Shown here: positions 1 to 11,960 of the stretch, piece after piece | Numbering within the stretch: position 1 is the first letter of the stretch | How the letters are laid out: the number at the start of each line of letters is the position of its first letter | Source of the DNA: Platerodrilus igneus | Taxonomy: Eukaryota; Arthropoda; Insecta; Coleoptera; Lycidae | Assembly: GCA_036346225.1 (NCBI GenBank) | Contig: JARFIW010001177.1 | Coordinates: 156,501-220,500, forward strand | DNA: 64,000 bases | Direction of reading: 5' to 3' | Notes under the pieces: generated by a model | The model's database searches: none | What the model saw: the letters and a program-made list of their open reading frames with translations, nothing else | Told to the model about the DNA's origin: nothing | Translations under genes and position numbers: made by a program

Positions 1-508
1 TTTTAAACTTACACATATCTAGAACAACACGCAATTCACGTTAAACATTTTAACCTAATTTAAGCATTTCGTGCAAAAGTAGAGAAAAGAAAAGCTGTTG
101 TATTCTTCAATTGTAGCATGCAAATTAAAATTTTAGGTTATGCTAGAAATTTGCGTCGCTTTTGGTATAATTTTCACCTATATGTATGTTTTACACATAT
201 TTGTCTGGATTTATTGGTACTCTTTATGGTAAGGGTAGTTTAAACATAAAGGTACCCTCTCTTACAAAACGATAGGCTTCTTCGTTTAACAGTAGACTTT
301 TCTGTTTATTTTAATGTAATCTACAGTGCACCTTTTATGTTTATATCATTCACAAAGTGTTACTTTCAATTTTCGTAATATTAAATTTTCCTGCAGGATT
401 GTAAATAAGAGCTTTAATTACCTCGAGTACTTTATAATTTTAGTTGCTGCTTCCTTTAATATTTTTCTGATTTAATTTCTTGCTGTTTTGGGTTTAGTGT
501 TTCAAGCT
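1..508. other. Unassigned AT-rich flank
   Basis: No coding region, RNA gene or element boundary is visible here. It is the left flank of the Gypsy-1 insertion; its last four bases, AGCT (505-508), are the target duplication. Before that insertion it was continuous with the sequence from 8262, so it may be the leader or upstream flank of relic C. That is an inference. Confidence 0.4.
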
Positions 509-1953
509 TGTAATATTAATATTTACCTACCGCATGAGGGTATCCAATTAACAATAAATAATAAATAACAGGACCTCTAACACCATCGTACCCTCACGTT
601 TCGGGACGTTGCCTCGCAAGCTGCAGCAGTCGGTGAAGGGGGGGTTCATTAAACAAACACACTGAGACGAAAATTCGATTGTTTTATTGAACGAGCTACT
701 AACTAAAACTTCAACTAATTACATATGCATAACAAAATATAAAGTAAATAACCTTATGTACAAAAGGGCGCCACCATGGGAATTAAACGGCCCATGGACC
801 AATCGCGGTAATAGCTCTCGTCGCACTTTGTTCGTAGGCGATGAACCAAAATGGCAGAACAGAAAATAAGTCACTTATAGTCTCCGGCTAGCACAAACAC
901 AACTTAACTAAACTTAACTAACAAACATATTTTGAATAGATACAGTTCTAGGTGTACACACCCCAATAACAAAAATTTATTAATGCTACCCTAGTCTAAT
1001 TAACTTGCATAGTGCGACGACCCTTTTTAACCACGGGGTCATCTACACCATGAATAATACGACCTTCTCAAGGGTCAAATAGTACCGTAACTTGACTTCG
1101 GGCCTGAGCTTTGCATTCTCAGGTAGTCTCGTGGATTAGTGATTAACGACCTCTGACACCGTCGAAACACAATATAATAGAAGACCCTTCTAAAACGATG
1201 CGGTCTCCAAAGCAATAATAAAACGGATCAATTTACTTGAACTGGGCATTCACCCGGAATTGTATTTTATGGAAGTCGACAAATACTGTTTTTTTAAACA
1301 AATAACTGACTTATGCTGCATAACACAGCCTTGAGTTCATAGTAATATCACATATACTAATTACTTACTCAGAGAAATAAATAACTTAAAACATAACGGC
1401 CCGCACTTGACTGCAGAGAAATAAACACATCACTAGTAACCGTTAGCTTTAACCTCTGACGCGTCTGGAAATAAACAACCCCGATTCCCACCGGCTGGCC
1501 TCCTTATATACATTTTGGTTAATTGAAAAATAACCCCTTTCTTGACGCTCTTACTCGGCTTAGGATGCGCCGGTCGTAAATCTTTAATTTTAATTAAAAC
1601 TGTCAATGCCTAAGATAACCACAACCGTAGCTCTCAGAATTGATTTTTGTTGAGTGCTCAGCTAATTGAAAAATTGCTTCAGACCACCCTGACATAAATA
1701 GGATCCTAAAGCATGATTGACATCTAATCATAGATATGGACTAATTTGACATGTTTAGTGCCCTTAAAGTAAGTGCCTTTAGAAAAATTGATTAACTCTT
1801 GGATTAGATCTTTCTGGGAACTTCGCTGAGAAGCTACTTGGGTGATCCTGCAGCCGCTACAATTCTAATAATTAGCATGCTAAAATTAAACTAGAAACTA
1901 ACTATTTTTAGGAATACTAGAACTGTTAGAGCTTATTAAAACAGTATGTTACA
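509..1953 (-). repeat. Gypsy-1 3' LTR
   Basis: This repeat is 1445 bp, TG...CA bounded, and nearly identical to 6816-8257. It is the 3' LTR because the element reads on the minus strand. A 60-codon plus-strand open frame inside (687-869) recurs in the other LTR simply because the LTRs are copies, and nothing supports it as a gene. Confidence 0.95.
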
Positions 1954-2125
1954 CAGCCCCCCTCGAAAAATTGAAATTGCTCTTAGGAATTTCAAGAAAA
2001 TTGAAAAAAAAAAAAATAAAAAATAAATGTAGAAATTAACACATCCAACCGCAATTATGTTTAAGACAACTGAGTCTTTTCAGAAAATTGGCGGAAGGAA
2101 AAATAAAAATTGGAAAAATAAAATA
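1954..2125 (-). other. Gypsy-1 3' noncoding region with polypurine tract
   Basis: The minus strand next to the 3' LTR reads CGAGGGGGGCTG, a polypurine tract suited to priming plus-strand DNA synthesis. The rest of this short stretch is A/T-rich and noncoding. Confidence 0.7.
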
Positions 2126-5100
2126 TTAGTGAGGTTTTAGGTCTTGGACGTGGAACACCCTAGCGGTTTTCCGTCCATGGAAGATAGTCTATAAGTGGTA
2201 GAACCTAAAACTTCCATCACCTTTGCTTCTAGGAACTTCGGGGCTAATTTTTATTGAAATGTTTAGAAGCATCTGATAATATAAAATTGCGCTTCCACAC
2301 TAAATCCCTACTTTGAAATTTAATGGTCTGCGCCTTAAATTGTACGAGTGCGTATTACGTTCATACGCCAAATGTATGTTCTTCTGAACTTCTTTAAAGA
2401 TGGGCGATAATTCATTAAGGTCTTGAACCAATTGTTCTCGAGTATCAATTGCTAGATCCTCTGGATTTAAATCCTTTAATTTATTATAGAATTCCCCGGA
2501 CAGAGGAACCGTGCGTCCAAAAGCTAAAAATGTTGGGGAATATTTTGTGGATTCATGAACAGCATTACGAAGCGCATGGGCAATTTTGTGAATATTATCG
2601 TCCCAATTCTTATGAGAATCTTGAATGTAACTGCAAATGGCAGCTCCAATTACCTTGTTAACGCGTTCTACATAATTAACTTGAGGATGGTAGCTGGCGT
2701 TAAACCAAACCGAAGGTATTTTATAATTTGTCATGAGATTGGAAAATAAATTACTTTTAAATTGGGGCCATTATCTATCATACAAATTTGAGGTACCCCA
2801 TATACCAAAAATACAAAATTTTCCAGGTAATTACAAATTTGTTTTGTTGAAGCGCTGCGCATGGGATGCAATAAAGTGAATTTTGTAAACCAGTCAGTAA
2901 CAACTAAAGGTAAGTATTCCCCAATTTCGAGCGCGGAAAGGGCCCCATTAAATCAATCGACAAACATTGAAACGGAAATGAAACTTTTTTCTCTTTGCCC
3001 ATAAAACCATAATGGTTGAACGTGCTGGATTTGCTTTGGCAGCACGTAACACATTTACTAATGTATTTAGAAATATATGACCGCATTTTAGGCCAGTAAT
3101 AGAGCTGTTTGATTTTGTATATGTTTTAAATACACCCAAATGGGCCGAAACTGGATCATCATGGCATTCTTTTAAAATTTGTGCACGGCATGATTTCGGC
3201 ACTACTAACTTCCACTCAATTAAATTGGCTTTGATATTCAAATTATTCGGAATAAACTTATACATTTTATCATCTTCTACTCTCCAATCGGGATATAGAT
3301 CTGGCTTTTCCTTAATATTATTTAACATGTTTTGTACCAATCCTCGACCTCGTGTAAAGAAAAATTTAAAGAATTAATAGCATAGGCTCCACTAGGAGCT
3401 CGGGATAATGTATCTGGTACCACATTAAATTTACCCTTCCTGTGGATAACTTCGAAATCAAATTGTTGGAGTTTCACACTCCATCTAGCTAAACGTCCCG
3501 CAGGATCTTTTAAGTTGTGGAGCCAAATTAAAGAATGATGGTCCGTAATGACCTTAAAATGAGTTCCTTCAATATATGGTCGGAATTTTGAATAGCAAAA
3601 CACACCGCCAAAAGTTCCCGTTCTGTGACTGAATAATTTTCTCTGCTGAATTTAAACTGCGAGAAGCATAAGCAATTACATGTTCTTCGTCTCCTTCTCC
3701 CTGAGTTAAAACACAACCTACGCCGTAATTTGAGGCGTCACATTGTAAAGAAAAACTTTCGAAAAGTCAGGACTCCTTAAAATAGGAGCCTTTGTAAGAA
3801 CATCTTTAATTTTTCAAACGAAATAAGAGCCTCGTCCGTCCATTTAATCGCTTGCGATTTTCTCTTTCCTTTAGTAAATCATTAATAGGTGCTATAATTG
3901 TGGCAAAATCCAAAACAAAACGCCTATACCAAGAACACATACCGGTGAAACGTTTTATTTCAGTGGCTGTCTTGGGTTGAGGAAAATTTACAATTGCGTC
4001 AATTTTGCTGGGTCAGTTCGGAGACCATCTTTATTCACAATATATCCCAGATATTGTAACTCTGGTTTACAAAACTCACATTTTGAACTGTTAATTGTTA
4101 AATTAGCGCCTTTCAACTTCTCATACACTTCGTTCAAAATTCTAATATGCTCCTTAAATGTGCTTGAAATAATAATTATATCATCTAAATAAACAAATAC
4201 TGATTGGGATAATGAAAATCAAAATAGAGTCCATGAGCCTCTGTAATGTGCCTGAGCATTGGCCAAACCCATCGGCATTACATTATATTGAAATAATCCG
4301 CGCCTTGGGACAGTAAAGGCTGTTTTTCCTTGCTTTCGTCACTCAAGGGCAATTGCCAGAAAGCTTTTTAAATCGATTGAACTGAGATATTTCGCATTGC
4401 GTAATCTATCAAGAATGTCATTTACAAACGGAATGGGATACGCGTCTTTTTGTAATTGAATTTAATCGTTTAGCGTCAAAACATACACGAAATTCACCTT
4501 TTGCTTTTTCTTTACTAATAGCATGGGGAGTTCCACGGGCTATTGCTTGGGCTAATAATGCCTTGTTCAAGCATTGCATCAATTTCTTTATTAGCATGTT
4601 CCAGCATCGCCGGTGATAATGGGTAATACCTTTGTTTAATTGGTTCAACGTCTTCCGTTGTAATATGATGTGAAATTTTAGTGGTTCGGCCTAAGGTAGG
4701 ACGATCCAGGGATTGAAATAAAGAAATAACCTTGTTTAATTCAAATTTCTGGTCTTCATTTAAATCGGCCATGACTTTAATGAAATTTAATTTATTCGTT
4801 TCCGCAGAATGAGCATAAAATTCATTTTTTGAAAAATCTACTTTCAATTCAAATAATTGACAAAAATCAATCCCTAACGTTAGGGTACACTCTATTGAGT
4901 CGGAAACTAAAACATTTAAAGACCGAGTAACCCTGTTTATAGTCAAGGGCAAATTAATTGAACCTAAAATTGATTGTGCAGTGCCATCCGCGGTTGTTAA
5001 TATAGACGTTTTACATTTTAATTAATTCTAACTTATATTTATCCAATAAACACAAACCATGTCTGCCTAAAATAGAGGTATTCGCGCCGGAATCCAACAG

Positions 5101-5297
5101 TGCAGTATAAGTTTCCTTAAATATCTCGATATTAATATAAGGTCTTGTATCATCTTTTACTTTATAAAAATTTGAAAAACCTTAGATGATTTACAAAATT
5201 CTTAACTTTTACTAACCAATCCGACCACGTCTTTTGTCAGCAGCAATATTATTAAACGAAGAAAAGCAACGGCTGACTACGCGCTTTCCTGTCCTTA
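2126..5297 (-). pseudogene. pol: Gypsy-1 pol (protease-RT-RNase H-integrase), frameshifted
   Basis: On the minus strand the domains appear in Gypsy order. A retropepsin with an ALLDSGANTS active site lies at about 5140-5030. The RT includes PIKQRYYPLSPAM near 4640 and the catalytic YLDD around 4190. RNase H and the ITDHHSLIWL segment lie at 3716-3322. The integrase zinc-binding segment (HDDPVSAHLGVFKT) begins near 3200, its core continues through 2948-2300, and the C-terminal LRRRPLNF and VQDLKP segments run to about 2126. The frame changes several times through small indels, so as written the sequence cannot make the polyprotein. Because the LTRs are nearly identical, at least some breaks may be sequence errors rather than old decay. 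Domain identification is secure; the exact end is estimated. Confidence 0.85.
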
Positions 5298-6656
5298 GTT
5301 TTTTGAATTATTTGAGCAGTTTGGACAATTTGTGGACGTAACTTCCAACTGCCCACAAGAATAACAAAATATTCCGCGTTTCTCCGGACAAGTATGAAAC
5401 GAGTGACCTCGTCTTTTACAGTTGAAACAAATAGTCGAAAATTTTGCTGTGTTTTTAAAATAATTCGAAACGCCGGACCGTGGTAAATTATTATTAGAAA
5501 ATGAACTCTGTCGAACTTGACGTTCTAAGATAACTGGTACGTTGGCAGAATCCGAATGTTCCTGTTTAATAAAATGTGTAGGCTTAATGTCTTCTAAAAG
5601 CTTACAACGAGAAATCAAATGGGAAATGTCAGTCACTTCAATTAACGCCAGTTGCGTGGCATAAAAGTCTGTAAATTTCTTTTAATAATTTTTATTTGTT
5701 CCCTGATTGAAATGGACTCTTCTAATTGAGAAAATAAATTTACCATCTTTGAAATATAAATGGTAGGTGATTCATCGGCGCCTTGCCGTCTGGATTTAAT
5801 TAACATTAAAAGATTCTCTGCATAATCGGCTGAAAGAAAATCTTGTTTCAATTTAAAATTAATTGTTCCCATGAATTTACTGTACACCGCGTTGCTCTAT
5901 ACCAATCCAGTGCTGAACTGGTGAAAAGATCAATAGCCCTTCGAAAAGGTCATCTGACGAAACTTTTCTTGCAACTTGCAGTTCTTTGACGCGTTGAATA
6001 AAATCTAAAACCGATATAGAATCAGATTTACCCGAAAATTGTAATCCCCACTTGTGGATCGGGACTGATGTCGTTGTTTTATTCAAGGACTTAATTAGCG
6101 TACCTAAATCATTACTAGAAATCGAGACCGATGGGGTATTAATGAAAGAAACCGCTGATGCTCCAGGGCATGAACCCTCTGCTGTTGGTGTTATTGTAGG
6201 ATTTTATTACCGCTAGCCGAACAATAAAGAGGGTTATCGTTAATCTCATTTTCCCGTTTACCTGTTCTAAAATCTCAAAAGCTCTAATGCATTTGGAATG
6301 CAGTTCTTTGTGTACTTCTAAAAATTCAATATCGAAATTGACATAATTTAGTCTCTGTGTTACATGCATTAATCTCGTGTTAAGTTTAATATATTCTGTC
6401 CTTTTAGGAAGAATGGTAAAAGAATTTAAACAGTTTTCTAATTCAAAAATCTTAAGTTTTAATAATTCAATTTCGTCCTTTTGAACGATTTCAATTTTCT
6501 CATACTTAGAAAAACATTACTGTCGACTTTCTCAACAATGAGTTTTCTACGCAATAATTTTCGCTTTTCTAACACACTTAACTTTGTTGGTTCAACGTTC
6601 CTAATTAAAAGTTCATAACTAAGCTCATCGCTTCTTAAAGCTTCTACCACATACAT
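5295..6656 (-). pseudogene. gag: Gypsy-1 gag, frameshifted
   Basis: An ATG at 6656 opens a frame with the segment LSYELLIRNVEP, also found in relic D and, in a variant, in Gypsy-2. Capsid-like segments follow at 6086-5877 and 5887-5642. The C-terminus (5636-5295) carries a CCHC zinc knuckle, CFNCKRRGHSFHTC, and then a second cysteine motif of the form FCYSCG...CPNCS. That pair recurs in all four Gypsy copies here and marks them as one lineage. At least four frame changes break the gene. Gag would form the virus-like particle and bind element RNA. The stop at 5295-5297 follows the slippery heptamer immediately. Confidence 0.8.
5298..5304 (-). promoter_or_regulatory. -1 frameshift heptamer A_AAA_AAC at end of Gypsy-1 gag
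   Basis: In the gag frame the minus strand reads TCA AAA AAC TAA, which places the canonical slippery heptamer A AAA AAC directly before the gag stop (5295-5297). A -1 slip would let ribosomes enter the frame leading to protease. The heptamer is known from retroviral gag-pro junctions. No search for a downstream pseudoknot was possible. Confidence 0.7.
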
Positions 6657-6798
6657 GACTAACTAAAAGGTAAAGCCAACAATAACGAAACTTGTTCCTA
6701 AATCACTAATATTAAACTGTAATTCTGCCTAACACTAAATAAAAACAAAACAATCTAAAAATTCGTCCGTGTGTTGTTTACCATAATTACAATTTTAA

Positions 6799-6814
6799 CC
6801 ACGTTAATGCGCCA
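6799..6814 (-). promoter_or_regulatory. Gypsy-1 primer binding site
   Basis: One base after the 5' LTR the minus strand reads TGGCGCATTAACGTGG. It keeps the TGGCGC start and AACGTGG end of the tRNA-Lys-type site but differs in the middle. A tRNA 3' end would prime minus-strand DNA here. Confidence 0.65.
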
Positions 6815-6815
6815 G

Positions 6816-8257
6816 TGTAATTTTAATATTTACCTACCGCATGAGGGTATCCAATTAACAATAAATAATAAATAACAGGACCTCTAACACCATCGTACCC
6901 TAACGTTTCGGGACGTTGCCTCGCAAGCTGCAGCAGTCGGTGAAGGGGGGGTTCATTAAACAAACACACTGAGACGAAAATTCGATTGTTTTATTGAACG
7001 AGCTACTAACTAAAACTTCAACTAATTACATATGCATAACAAAATATAAAGTAAATAACCTTATGTACAAAAGGGCGCCACCATGGGAATTAAACGGCCC
7101 ATGGACCAATCGCGGTAATAGCTCTCGTCGCCCTTTGTTCGTAGGCGATGAACCAAAATGGCAGAACAGAAAATAAGTCACTTATAGTCTCCGGCTAGCA
7201 CAAACACAACTTAACTAAACTTAACTAACAAACATATTTTGAATAGATACAGTTCTAGGTGTACACACCCCAATAACAAAAATTTATTAATGCTACCCTA
7301 GTCTAATTAACTTGCATAGTGCGACGACCCTTTTAACCACGGGGTCATCTACACCATGAATAATACGACCTTCTCAAGGGTCAAATAGTACCGTAACTTG
7401 ACTTCGGGCCTGAGCTTTGCATTCTCAGGTAGTCTCGTGGATTAGTGATTAACGACCTCTGACACCGTCGAAACACAATATAATAGAAGACCCTTCTAAA
7501 ACGATGCGGTCTCCAAAGCAATAATAAAACGGATCAATTTACTTGAACTGGGCATTCACCCGGAATTGTATTTTATGGAAGTCGACAAATACTGTTTTTA
7601 AACAAATAACTGACTTATGCTGCATAACACAGCCTTGAGTTCATAGTAATATCACATATACTAATTACTTACTCAGAGAAATAAATAACTTAAAACATAA
7701 CGGCCCGCACTTGACTGCAGAGAAATAAACACATCACTAGTAACCGTTAGCTTTAACCTCTGACGCGTCTGGAAATAAACAACCCCGATTCCCACCGGCT
7801 GGCCTCCTTATATACATTTTGGTTAATTGAAAAATAACCCCTTTCTTGACGCTCTTACTCGGCTTAGGATGCGCCGGTCGTAAATCTTTAATTTTAATTA
7901 AAACTGTCAATGCCTAAGATAACCACAACCGTAGCTCTCAGAATTGATTTTTGTTGAGTGCTCAGCTAATTGAAAAATTGCTTCAGACCACCCTGACATA
8001 AATAGGATCCTAAAGCATGATTGACATCTAATCATAGATATGGACTAATTTGACATGTTTAGTGCCCTTAAAGTAAGTGCCTTTAGAAAAATTGATTAAC
8101 TCTTGGATTAGATCTTTCTGGGAACTTCGCTGAGAAGCTACTTGGGTGATCCTGCAGCCGCTACAATTCTAATAATTAGCATGCTAAAATTAAACTAGAA
8201 ACTAACTATTTTTAGGAATACTAGAACTATTAGAGCTTATTAAAACAGTATGTTACA
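6816..8257 (-). repeat. Gypsy-1 5' LTR
   Basis: This repeat is 1442 bp, TG...CA bounded, nearly identical to 509-1953, and followed by the AGCT target duplication (8258-8261). It is the promoter-bearing LTR for the minus-strand transcript. I did not identify a convincing TATA box or start site. Confidence 0.95.
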
Positions 8258-8261
8258 AGCT

Positions 8262-8575
8262 TACCCCAACATCCAAATATACTTTCGCTTGGCATTTACA
8301 GTAATTACCGTTATTAGATTTACAATTTTGTGATTCTAATTTGTTTCCGCGGAATTTAGTTCTTTTGTTGTTCCGGTAGACAGTTGTATGTCCTACTAGT
8401 ACTCTACTGAACTAAATCATTTTGCATGCTATACATTGTAAAGACATTTTCTTTTATTCTGTTATTACCTTTGATTTTCTATTTTTCTAATATTTTGAGT
8501 AAAATTTTGTGACGTCTACGAAAAACCAAACTACAATATAAATTAGATTTTAACCGGTTTCGTTCAGAAGCTAAA
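8262..8575. other. Right flank of Gypsy-1, probably leader of relic C
   Basis: T-rich noncoding sequence lies between the Gypsy-1 target duplication and the first recognisable gag codons of relic C. No LTR end or primer binding site could be recognised. Confidence 0.35.
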
Positions 8576-9771
8576 GTGGAGGAACTGATCAGATCCGTAC
8601 AAAGCGATTTCCGTGTGGAACATAAAAATAAACTTCTTCCCATTTCGGTGGAAGAAGACTTCGAATCAGAACGTAAAATTGTGAAAACTGCTAATCAAGA
8701 ACTACTAGATTCTCTTACGACTTTTGACGGAGACCAGTCATCCGGTGTTTTTAAACGGGCTAGTACCTTTTGGATTCATACGAAAAGACGTGCGAATATA
8801 CCCACCTCAGCGGAAGCAGAAAAAACCGAGGGTCAACTATTGCTAACATTAGAAAATCTTCATAGTGCGTATGAAGAGAAAATTCAGAACCTTCCTCACG
8901 TTACCGTCACAGTTGGTACTTTTAGTACCACTCTTGCTCCTAAAAAAAGATTTAGATGAGCCCCTCTTGTTAGTGTCCGGGATGAAGTCGAACGAGGAGC
9001 CAGAACCAGTTCGTACTACCATTCCTAGGCCTATTCCGACAGTACTTCCTACCTCCAATTACGGTCTATTGCGAAGTGGAATCTGAGATTTTATGGTAAT
9101 CCTAATATACGTTCCGTTTATACTCTGCTAGAAAAAGTAAAAAACTTCGAAGAAAGCGGAATGTGTCCAAGTTGGAATTTTATGGTTCTACCGTAGACTT
9201 GTTTGAGTCTAAAACTTTACTATAGTCTCGTGGTAACCGCTACCGGTTTTCTGATTGGAAATCGTAGGCCAATCTGTTAGCACAACATTTCGAGCTCCGC
9301 GACTACAAACTGAGATTATTTAGCGACAGTTTTTAGAGAACTCAAGATCAATCCGGCAGTATCATTGAATATTTATCGTGCATGACTGCAATGTTTCGGC
9401 GTAATGGTCCTGTGCCTAAAGTTGTGAAACTAGACGTTGTTTTTAGAAATCCATCCCAATTCTATCTGGCTTAGTTACCTACTCTGAACTATCTGCAGGA
9501 GTTGGGGGAAGAATGTTTGAAGCTAGAGCGAAATAAATTTGCCCTTGATAGCTATATACCTCCAAATCAATACAATTACTCGTATGTGGAACCGAATTTT
9601 TGTTCTGGAGTCCGTTCTACTCGTCTGGTCAGGTGCTTTAAATACGACCACACTGGTCATGTTTTGACAAATTGATTGCGTCCTCAAGTATTGTATTACT
9701 GTGGTTGCGGATATAAGAAACTCACTCAGCGCAACTGCCCTAACTGCAGAAATTCGTTAAACCGACGGTGA
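8576..9771 (+). pseudogene. gag: Relic C gag (old Gypsy copy)
   Basis: An open frame to 8959 includes KLLPISVEEDFESE and LLDSLTTFDGDQ, similar in arrangement to the N-terminal Gag of relic D and Gypsy-2. Then come capsid remnants around 9120-9480 with stops and shifts (for example SIIEYLSCMTAMFRR near 9355). The degraded zinc region at 9625-9750 still shows CFKYDHTGH and YYCGCGYKKL...CPNC. The gag frame ends at TGA 9769-9771. The start at 8576 is a GTG codon and not a likely real start; the true N-terminus is lost or upstream. This is an old, inactive copy. Confidence 0.65.
9756..9762 (+). promoter_or_regulatory. Possible -1 frameshift heptamer G_TTA_AAC in relic C
   Basis: In the gag frame the codons TCG TTA AAC lie three codons before the stop and give the heptamer G TTA AAC, a type known from arteriviruses. 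Its position matches the heptamers of the other three Gypsy copies. Because this copy is decayed, the match could be coincidental, and the protease remnant downstream is not in the expected -1 frame. Confidence 0.35.
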
Positions 9772-9849
9772 AGTTTTTGAACCGAAACCAAGACTCTATC
9801 CCTTCTCAAACATCGGATTCTTCGTTTCAGGGTCTTACTTATTAGAGTT

Positions 9850-10700
9850 CATATGTGATAAAGTTTGGAACGACAAATGTCTTTATTTGGCATCAAAAAT
9901 TTTAAGCTTTCCTTTACCCGTCTCATTGACTGTGGTGCTACCTGCACTATACTTAGTGATTTGGATTGGCGCCTCCAAATGTTTCCTTGACCATGTCCTC
10001 CACACTTCTTCTACCTCCTATACTCTCGCTGATAATTCCAAATGTACTATCTTCGGTTACGTTTACCTTATCATCCCTTTCCACAATTCTCTGGATGTTC
10101 TCATAATTCTTGAATTTTTCATTTTCTAATTCTAGGTATCGTCTTTTGTCAATCGCTACAACGTGTTCCACATCATATCCGACATTATTCCCAAAAAACA
10201 ACATCATTTAGATTCACTGCCTTCTCCAAAAAGATTGCTAGTCTTTGTCGTATTACTTTAATCTAACATCACATTCGTACGTTTGCAAAACCTATAAAGC
10301 AACATTATTTTCCTTTTTCTTTTCTTCGGACTCTATAATTCTTCTGCTACCTTCCAACCCCTTATCGAACAAGTCATCGTTCATGACCATAAACTCTTCT
10401 GCTTCGTATATTTTGATGATATCATTATAGTCACCCCCTACTGCGACGATCACTTCGCATTCTTGTCCTTTATGTCTCTTTGTTGCTAGCCCTATCCTTC
10501 GTCAGAATGTGTCGTTTCTGCACCCCCAAATCCCGTTATATTGGTTACTCCGTTTACCAAAATGATCTACTTGCCGACCCTGACATAAGTCCATCTGGAC
10601 GATTAGCTCGCTGGTTTCCTTGCCTCCGGCAATATAATTTCTCGACATCTTTTACTATAAAGGCAAGGATCATGTAGTACCTGATATCCTGTCTTATTCT
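9850..10700 (+). pseudogene. pol: Relic C protease-RT-RNase H remnants
   Basis: A retropepsin core reads LIDCGATCTIL near 9922, where DCG replaces the usual D[ST]G. After scrambled sequence, the RT palm appears at about 10330-10440 (LYNSSATFQPLIEQVI, then YFDDIIIVT). RNase H survives only as its C-terminal edge, SPSGRLARWF at 10587 and a VVPDILS segment near 10670. Most of the RT fingers and of RNase H have been deleted or scrambled. It is non-functional. Confidence 0.6.
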
Positions 10701-10832
10701 GTTGTTATTCTAGGCCTATTTTTTGTTTTGGCAATTACCTTCCTTGGGATTACTCTTTCTACTCCTTATTCCTGATACAATAATTTGATATTCAAAGTTT
10801 TCCAATATCCCAGATATTAACATTCTTGATCC

Positions 10833-11960
10833 GTGAAGAACAACATTCCTTTCTGTCGTCACAAGACCTCTATCGCTGCCGATTCTCAAGACATTTGGAA
10901 AATCTTCGTACCTACTGATAAGCATAAACATCTGATTATCATTCATCGCAATGCGCCTACTTCTGCTCACTTTGGTGTAACCAAAACTTCCGCCCGTTTC
11001 CTCCACATCTACTATTGGTCTTGTCTTCGCGCTAACGTCGTTCACTACATCCGACTTTGTCCCGTCTGTGCTGCCTATAAGCTTGAACCGTTACCTCCTC
11101 CTGGTTTGCTCATAGAGTTACAACTTCCTACTCTTGACAAGTCGTTTCCTGTGATCTTGTAAGTCCTCTTCCTGGTTCTGGCAAAAGTTATTAATATTTT
11201 CTAGCAGTTAAGTAGTTTACTAAATTTGTTCTTTTCTTTATTTTGCGCAAAGCTACTGCACCGTCAATTACTAAAATCCTCGAAGAACAAATCTTCCTGC
11301 TTTTCGATGTTCCTCAATACCTGTACACAGTGTTTCACAGTTGTCTATTCACCACTTTGTGTGTCTGATATTATTTCAAAGTTAGTTTAACACCCGTTAT
11401 CGTCTTCAATCTAATTCTGCCAAATGCGTTAACCGTATCATCAAAACCATGATCGTTTTCTATGTCTGTAACAACTATTATCATTAGTATTACAATTTTT
11501 CACAACCTGTACAATTTGCACGTCCTAACATGAAATCATCTGTTGTACAGTATTCTTTACGTTGTTTGGTAAAGAACATATTCTTTCTGGCGAGTACTTC
11601 GGTCAACGATACGTATATCGCGGATGCTGAGCATTCTTGGTCTAATACCAAACACACGTTTTAAAGAAACTGTCCACTGCGTACTGCAACACCCATTACC
11701 TTTATAATCTTCAACATCATCCTGTTAAATTTCAATTGGGAAATTTTTGGCTTCGTCATTTTGCCCTTTCCAATGCTTCACGTCACTTTAATCCCAAACT
11801 TGCTTCTAAATTTCTTGATCGTAACCCCATTAGTAAAGATATTTCTCCTTCGACCTATAAACTTATTGAGTCTTTCAGTATCAAAGCCATCTAGCACGTG
11901 AAAGACCTTAAGCCTGTCCATCACGGTGATTCTAATGTCTCCGATACTTTGTTACTGTTT
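10833..11960 (+). pseudogene. Relic C integrase
   Basis: The frame at 10833-11162 contains an HHCC zinc-binding domain: HRNAPTSAHFGVTKT, then YYWSCL and CPVCAAYK. The catalytic core continues in broken frames to about 11480 (KATAPSITKILEEQIF near 11245). A C-terminal domain (HPVKFQLGNFWLRHFALSN) is legible at about 11720, and HVKDLKPVHH at about 11900. Integrase would insert element DNA into chromosomes. Frames are interrupted repeatedly, so this copy is dead. Confidence 0.65.

Larger units (their letters stand above)
509..8257 (-). mobile_element. Gypsy-1: complete LTR retrotransposon, minus strand
   Basis: Two direct repeats of about 1.44 kb (509-1953 and 6816-8257) begin TGTAAT and end GTTACA. 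They are flanked by the 4-bp duplication AGCT at 505-508 and 8258-8261. Between them, on the minus strand, lie a primer binding site, gag, and pol in the order protease, RT, RNase H, integrase, which is the Gypsy (Ty3) order. No envelope gene is visible between integrase and the 3' LTR. By eye the LTRs differ by about half a dozen substitutions and a few homopolymer-length changes, so the insertion is recent, yet the reading frames contain many single-base breaks. Confidence 0.95.

Noticed and set aside
687..869. 60-codon plus-strand frame repeated at 6994-7176
   Set aside because: The two copies are in the two LTRs of one element and match only because LTRs are copies. It is antisense to the element and has no recognisable motif.
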